Shown one piece after another: positions 58,989-64,000 of a stretch of 64,000 nucleotides of DNA. Origin of the DNA: Pseudomonadota bacterium. Its GTDB lineage: Bacteria > Pseudomonadota > Alphaproteobacteria > Rhizobiales > Pleomorphomonadaceae. The position numbers and the translations under genes are program-made. The notes below the pieces were generated by a model. That model ran no database searches and was not told where the DNA came from. It was given only the letters and a program-made list of their open reading frames with translations. How positions within the stretch are numbered: the stretch's first letter is position 1; each line of letters opens with the position of its first letter. Location: positions 1-64,000 of the forward strand of contig JAGSYU010000027.1 of the NCBI GenBank assembly GCA_018262575.1, in the 5' to 3' direction.

Positions 58989-59978
58989 TTGCATCGCGCC
59001 TTGACCCTCGTCAGGCGACGGGCGATCAGCGCCATGCCGGTGCTGCTGATCGTTGTGGTCGCCACCTTCCTGTTGCTTGAGGCGGCGCCGGGTGATGCCG
59101 TTGACGCCTATCTGCTGTCCGCCGGGGGCGGCGATGCGGCGCTGGCTGCCAGCTTGCGCGCCCAATACGGCCTCGACCAGTCGCTGCTGTCGCGGCTTTT
59201 CCTGTATGTCGCCGCCCTCGGCCGGCTTGATCTCGGCTGGTCGGTCGCCTTCGAGCGACCGGTCGTCGATCTCATCTTCGAACGCCTGCCGGCCACGCTG
59301 CTGCTGATGGGCTCGGCCACCGCGCTGTCCTTCAGCCTCGGCTCGCTGCTCGGCGTTGTCGCCGGCAGCCGGCCGGGTTCGCTCCGCGACCGGGCGCTGT
59401 CGATCGGGGCGCTGACGCTCTATGCCATCCCCGGCTTCTGGCTAGGGCTCGTGCTGGTGCTGGTCTTCTCGGTGTCGCTGAGGTGGTTGCCGATCGCCGG
59501 GCTTGAAACCATCGCCTCGGGCAAGCACGGCCTTGCCCGCGCCCTCGATATCGCCCGCCATCTGGTGCTGCCGGTCGCCGCGCTCGGCTTCATCTATCTC
59601 GCCCTGTTTCTTCGGGTGATGCGTGCCGCCATGGCCGAGGTCTGGCGGCAGGACTTTGTGCTGGCGGCGCGCGCCAAGGGCCTCACCCGCCGCCGCATCG
59701 TCTGGCGCCACGTCGTGCGAGCGGCGCTGCTGCCACTTCTCACCGTGCTCGGGCTGCAGTCGGCCGGCATGCTGGGCGGATCGGTGGTGATCGAGAGCGT
59801 GTTCGCCATTCCCGGCTTCGGGCGGCTGGCGCAGGAGGCGGTGGCCGGCCGCGACGCGCCGCTGCTGATCGGCATCATCCTGACGTCGGCGGTGCTGGTG
59901 ATCGTCGTCAACCTCGCCGTCGATTGTCTCTACGCCGTGCTTGACCCGCGCATCGGCGCCTCGGAGGGCTCAGTATGA
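58989..59978 (+). CDS. Peptide/opine/nickel-type ABC transporter permease (DppB-like)
   Basis: 'GLDQSLLSRLFLYVAALGRLDLGWSVAFERPVVDLIFERLPATLLLM', 'FVLAARAKGLTRRRIVWRHVVRAALLPLLTVLGLQ'. Confidence 0.94.
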   Translation: MHRALTLVRRRAISAMPVLLIVVVATFLLLEAAPGDAVDAYLLSAGGGDAALAASLRAQYGLDQSLLSRLFLYVAALGRLDLGWSVAFERPVVDLIFERLPATLLLMGSATALSFSLGSLLGVVAGSRPGSLRDRALSIGALTLYAIPGFWLGLVLVLVFSVSLRWLPIAGLETIASGKHGLARALDIARHLVLPVAALGFIYLALFLRVMRAAMAEVWRQDFVLAARAKGLTRRRIVWRHVVRAALLPLLTVLGLQSAGMLGGSVVIESVFAIPGFGRLAQEAVAGRDAPLLIGIILTSAVLVIVVNLAVDCLYAVLDPRIGASEGSV

Positions 59979-60802
59979 GCTTTCTGCGCCGGCTGCTCTC
60001 CGTCCCCACCGGCGCCGTCGGCGTGGCGCTGCTCGTGGTCATCGCCGCTGCCGCGCTGCTGGCCCCGTGGCTGATCCCCGGCGATCCCCTCCGCATCGCT
60101 GGCCCGGCGCTGCTGCCGCCGTTTGCCGATCCGGCGCTGCCGTTCGGCACCGACCGGCTCGGGCGCGACGTGCTGGCCGGCCTGCTCCACGGCGCCCGCA
60201 CCTCGCTGATCGTCGGCATCGCGGCGGCGGCGGCCGCGGTGCTGATCGGATCGGTGGTCGGCACGATCGCTGGCTTTGCCGGCCGGCTGGTCGACGAGGC
60301 GCTGATGCGCGTCGTCGATGCCTTCCAGATCGTGCCCGGCTTCCTCCTGGCGCTGGCCTTCGTGTCGGTGGCCGGCGGCTCGCTCGGCACCGTCATCCTC
60401 GCCATCGCGCTGTCCGCCTGGGCGCAGCCGGCCCGCCTCGTGCGCGCCGAGGTGCTGTCGATCCGCGAGCGCGACTATGTCGCCGCCGCCCGCGTCATCG
60501 GCATGCATCCCCTGGAGATCGCCTTCAAGGAGATCCTGCCCAATGCGCTGCCGCCGGTGCTGGCGCTGGCGGCGGTGATCGTCGCGGCGGCCATTCTCAC
60601 CGAGGCGGCGCTGTCCTTCCTCGGCCTCGGCGACCCCAACGTCGTCACCTGGGGCTCGATGATCGCCGAGGGGCGCAACGTGCTGCGCGCCGCGCCCTTC
60701 CTGTCGGTGATCCCCGGCGTCGGTCTCGTCGCCGCCGTACTCGGCGTCTACCTCGTCAGCGAGGCGGCCGGCGAAGCGTTGGGGCGGGGAGGGCGGTCAT
60801 GA
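59975..60802 (+). CDS. Peptide/opine/nickel-type ABC transporter permease (DppC-like)
   Basis: 'PFGTDRLGRDVLAGLLHGARTSLIVGIAAA', 'LSIRERDYVAAARVIGMHPLEIAFKEILPNALPPVL'. Confidence 0.94.
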   Translation: MSFLRRLLSVPTGAVGVALLVVIAAAALLAPWLIPGDPLRIAGPALLPPFADPALPFGTDRLGRDVLAGLLHGARTSLIVGIAAAAAAVLIGSVVGTIAGFAGRLVDEALMRVVDAFQIVPGFLLALAFVSVAGGSLGTVILAIALSAWAQPARLVRAEVLSIRERDYVAAARVIGMHPLEIAFKEILPNALPPVLALAAVIVAAAILTEAALSFLGLGDPNVVTWGSMIAEGRNVLRAAPFLSVIPGVGLVAAVLGVYLVSEAAGEALGRGGRS

Positions 60803-61581
60803 CGACGCTCACCACCATGTCCGGCCTCACTGTTACCTATCGACGCGCTCCGGCACCGGCGCTGTCCGGCGTGTCACTTGACATTGAAGCCGGAGAAATT
60901 CTCGCCATCATTGGCGAGAGCGGCTCGGGCAAGTCAACGCTGGCCCGCGCGCTGGCCGGCCTGCTGCCCGAGCGGACAGAGGTCGCCGGCCGTATCGATT
61001 GGCCGGGCCTCGACGGCGCGCCGCGCGCCGGCCGCGATATCGGCTATGTCTTCCAGGACCCAGGCTCGAGCCTCAATCCGGTGCTGTCGATCGGCGAACA
61101 GGTGGGGGAGGGCGCTCGCCACCATCTCGGCCTTGACCGCCGCTCTACCGACGCGGAGGTCCTCCGCCTGCTGTCTCGCGTTCACTTGCCGCAGCCTGAG
61201 CGCATCGCCCGTGCCTTCCCGCACCAACTCTCCGGTGGCCAGCGGCAGCGGGTGGCAATCGCCGCCGCCATCGCCGCGCGACCACGCCTGCTGATCGCCG
61301 ACGAGGTCACCTCAGCGCTCGACGTGGTGGTGCAGGCGGCGATCGTCGAAATCCTCGTCGAACTGGTGCGTGCCGACGGCATGACGCTGGTGTTCGTTAC
61401 CCACGACCTGGCGCTCGCCTCCGGCATAGCCGACCGTGTCGCCGTGATGGCGGCCGGCCGCCTTGTCGAACTGGGACCGGCCGCCGAGATCATCACCGCC
61501 CCGAGGGCGACCGAGACGGCGGCGCTGATCGCCGCCCATATCGACCTCACGACGCCGCCGCTGGTCGGGGAGGCGTCATGA
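60799..61581 (+). CDS. ABC transporter ATP-binding protein (DppD-like)
   Basis: Walker A 'GESGSGKSTLARAL', signature 'LSGGQRQRVAIAAAIAARPRLLIADEVTSALDV'. Confidence 0.95.
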   Translation: MTTLTTMSGLTVTYRRAPAPALSGVSLDIEAGEILAIIGESGSGKSTLARALAGLLPERTEVAGRIDWPGLDGAPRAGRDIGYVFQDPGSSLNPVLSIGEQVGEGARHHLGLDRRSTDAEVLRLLSRVHLPQPERIARAFPHQLSGGQRQRVAIAAAIAARPRLLIADEVTSALDVVVQAAIVEILVELVRADGMTLVFVTHDLALASGIADRVAVMAAGRLVELGPAAEIITAPRATETAALIAAHIDLTTPPLVGEAS

Positions 61582-62363
61582 GCGAACCGCTGCTGATTGC
61601 CCGCGATCTCCGCCGTAGCTTCGCCAGTGGTGGCCGCCACGTCGCCGCGCTCGACGGCGTGTCGCTGACCATCGCTTCCGGCGAGACGCTGGGCCTCGTC
61701 GGCGTCTCCGGCTGCGGCAAGTCGACGCTGGCGCGCGTCCTCACCCGCCTCGTCACGCCGGAGAGTGGCGACATCACGTTCATGGGCAACGACTGGCTGG
61801 CGCTCGGCGGTGGCCGCCTGCGCGCCGCCCGCCGCCACATGCAGATGGTGTTCCAGGACCCGCTTGCCGCCTTCAATCCGCGCGCCACGGTGGGCGGCGT
61901 GATTGCCGATGCCTTGCGTATTCACGCCGTCGTGCCGGGGGCGACGCGCGCCGCCGAGGTCGCCCGCCTGATCGACCGCGTCGGCCTGCCGTCCGATCTT
62001 GTCCGGCGGTCGATCCGCGACATATCGGGCGGCCAGCGCCAGCGGGTGGCCATCGCCCGTGCCGTCGCCGTCCGGCCACGCCTGATCATTCTCGACGAGG
62101 CGGTGTCGGCTCTGGACGTATCGGTGCGCGGCCGCATACTGGAGCTGTTGATTGACTTGCAGCGCGAGACTGGCGTTGGCTATCTTTTCGTTTCGCACGA
62201 TCTCGCCGTCGTGCGCGCCGTCTCGCACCGGATCGCCGTGATGGACGCCGGCCGCATCGTCGAGGAAGGGCTGGCCGCCGGCGTTCTCGCCGCGCCGGCC
62301 TCTGACGTCCTCGTCCGCCTGATCGGCGCGGTGCCGCGCCTCAAGGGAAAGCCGCACGCATGA
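61578..62363 (+). CDS. ABC transporter ATP-binding protein (DppF-like)
   Basis: Walker A 'GVSGCGKSTLARVL', signature 'ISGGQRQRVAIARAVAVRPRLIILDEAVSALDV'. Confidence 0.95.
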   Translation: MSEPLLIARDLRRSFASGGRHVAALDGVSLTIASGETLGLVGVSGCGKSTLARVLTRLVTPESGDITFMGNDWLALGGGRLRAARRHMQMVFQDPLAAFNPRATVGGVIADALRIHAVVPGATRAAEVARLIDRVGLPSDLVRRSIRDISGGQRQRVAIARAVAVRPRLIILDEAVSALDVSVRGRILELLIDLQRETGVGYLFVSHDLAVVRAVSHRIAVMDAGRIVEEGLAAGVLAAPASDVLVRLIGAVPRLKGKPHA

Positions 62364-63397
62364 GTGACTTCGATCCCCTCTGCCTTCTTGACCCGCCGCT
62401 GTTTCCAGCCGACCGCGTCGCCGGCCTCGCCGACCGTCTTGCCCGGCTGATCGGCACGTCGGGCGATGTTCTGCTCGTGCAGGCGGAAGCGGTGGTGGCG
62501 CTCGAAGCGGTGGCGGCCAGTGTCGGCCGCTCGGGCCTCAAGGCCATCAACATCGTGACCAGCCCGTATGGCGTCTGGTTCGGCCGCTGGCTGCGGCGGG
62601 CCGGCGCCAGCGTGGTCGAGATCCGCGCCGAGGCGGCAAAACCGGTCAGCACGCGGGCGGTGGCGGCAACACTCGACGCCCATCCCGACGCGAAACTGCT
62701 GGCGGTGGTTCACGCGGAATCGGCGAGCGGCATCCGCAATCCGCTCGAGGCGATCCTGCGCCTGGCCCGTGAGCGCGATGTGCTCACCATCGTCGATGCC
62801 GTCGCCTCGCTGGGCGGCCACGCCTTCGCCGCCGACGCGCTCGGCGCCGATGTCGTGGTGGTCGGGCCGCAGAAGGCGCTGGCCGGGCCAGCCGGCCTCT
62901 CGGCCGTGGCCGTCGGTCCGCGCGCCTGGGCGGCCATCGACCGGCCGGGCGCCCCGGCGACGTCGACGCTGTCCCTCATCGACCAGAAGCGCCTCTGGCT
63001 CGATGCCGGCCGGGGCGCGCTGCCGGGCACGCCGTCGCCGCTTGAGCTGTGGGCGCTGGATGCCGCGCTCGATCGCGTCGACGCCGAGGGAATCGAAGCC
63101 ATCGTCGGTCGCCACACCGAGGCGGCCGCTGCCGCCCGCGACGGTCTCGAGGCGCTCGGGCTGTCGTCCTGGGCATCGGCTGGCGAGGCGTCCCATCTCG
63201 TCACCACCTTCGCGGTGCCGGCCGATATCGACGCCAGTGTCCTGCTCGACCGCCTCCGGGCCACCGATCCGGAATTCTCCTTCGGTGTCGGAGCGGGGGC
63301 CGAACACCTCATCCGCCTCAACCACACCGGCCGCCGAGCCGACCCTGCGGTGGTACACGCCATGATCTCGGCGCTCGCGGTCGCCCTCCGCCGTTGA
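62360..63397 (+). CDS. Class V PLP-dependent aminotransferase family protein
   Basis: 'LLAVVHAESASGIRNPLEAILRLARERDVLTIVDAVASLGG', PLP-Lys context 'VVVGPQKALAGPAGLSAVAVG'; ATGA overlap with the ATPase. Confidence 0.9.
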   Translation: MSDFDPLCLLDPPLFPADRVAGLADRLARLIGTSGDVLLVQAEAVVALEAVAASVGRSGLKAINIVTSPYGVWFGRWLRRAGASVVEIRAEAAKPVSTRAVAATLDAHPDAKLLAVVHAESASGIRNPLEAILRLARERDVLTIVDAVASLGGHAFAADALGADVVVVGPQKALAGPAGLSAVAVGPRAWAAIDRPGAPATSTLSLIDQKRLWLDAGRGALPGTPSPLELWALDAALDRVDAEGIEAIVGRHTEAAAAARDGLEALGLSSWASAGEASHLVTTFAVPADIDASVLLDRLRATDPEFSFGVGAGAEHLIRLNHTGRRADPAVVHAMISALAVALRR

Positions 63398-63435
63398 CAA
63401 GGCGGCCGCACCTCCATAAATATCCGGCCACCCGA

Positions 63436-63509
63436 GCGGGTGTAGCTCAATGGTAGAGCAGCAGCCTTCCAAGCTGAATACCCGGGTTCGATTCCCGGTA
63501 CCCGCTCCA
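63436..63509 (+). tRNA. tRNA-Gly (TCC)
   Basis: gcgggtg tagctcaatggtagagca gcagcct-TCC-aagctg...cgggttcgattcccggtacccgctCCA. Confidence 0.96.
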
Positions 63510-63878
63510 AAAATCTCAAAGATTGAGCAAGTACAGCGATACCCCAGGCAAATTTCCGGGCACGCGAACGTTCTTGTCACGCCGTCATCGCCGAGCGCAT
63601 CGAATCCCATAAACTGTCATCAACTCTGTTGAGCGTTGAGGCCTCTCAACCTTGCGAATGGCAGCTCGACAACAGCACCAGCGTCCTGGCAACTTATTGA
63701 TACATATATAATTATGTCATCCTGGCGCAGGCCAGGACCTCAGGAAGAATGAAACGAGCGGCTCCTATCGAGCCCCGAGCACGCTTGGCGCCGGACAGGC
63801 CTTCATCGTCCCTGATGGAGAGCCTCTGGCCGGCCACTTGTGCATGGTATCGATCCGCGACTAGCCGGCGAGCCAAAG

Positions 63879-64000
63879 TCAGGCGGCCGAGGCGTGTTTT
63901 CCTTCGATTTCCCGTCGGGCCAGATCGGCGAGAAAGGCCGATCGCGTCAGTCCGCGCGTCTTGGCGATTTGGTCAATGGCAGCCAGAAGGCCGGCGTCCA
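63879..64000 (-). CDS. C-terminal part of a HicB-like antitoxin (5' end outside window)
   Basis: - strand reads DAGLLAAIDQIAKTRGLTRSAFLADLARREIEGKHASAA*, typical of the RHH/HicB C-terminus. Confidence 0.6.
   Translation of the reverse strand, partial: DAGLLAAIDQIAKTRGLTRSAFLADLARREIEGKHASAA

Overview
The window is a high-GC (roughly 65%) chromosomal segment that looks like an alphaproteobacterium of the Rhizobiales/Hyphomicrobiales type. It is densely coded. Housekeeping genes include radA, cvpA, purF, rnpB, ETF-QO, glyS, mrp, mobA, mntP, moaA, rlmB and tRNA-Tyr/Thr/Gly. At least five transporter loci are interspersed. I see no prophage, transposase or CRISPR array. The main second-look items are as follows. 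(1) An RNase P RNA gene (about 15158-15460) has both ends and most conserved blocks but lacks the J5/15 CR-III block (AGCAAGxCCxAAUAGG) and neighbouring strands. (2) glyS appears to have an in-frame loss of about 30-40 codons that removes the GHRF region. (3) A second ABC ATPase, in a LacI-controlled sugar/polyol ABC + dihydroxyacetone-kinase operon, is frameshifted by what looks like a short deletion. Two of these three loci are essential, so they may share an assembly/sequencing cause. (4) A yybP-ykoY manganese riboswitch sits upstream of mntP with an extra palindromic operator-like site. (5) A pair of AGGTACGTACCT-like operators centred 30 bp apart lies between lacI and its operon. (6) Other items are a 27-aa small membrane ORF with its own RBS and terminator, a rhomboid-fold pseudoprotease, an ABC importer with a class-V aminotransferase but no local binding protein, and several Rhizobiales-type palindromic repeats. 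Family assignments come from reading the translations by eye. No database search was run.
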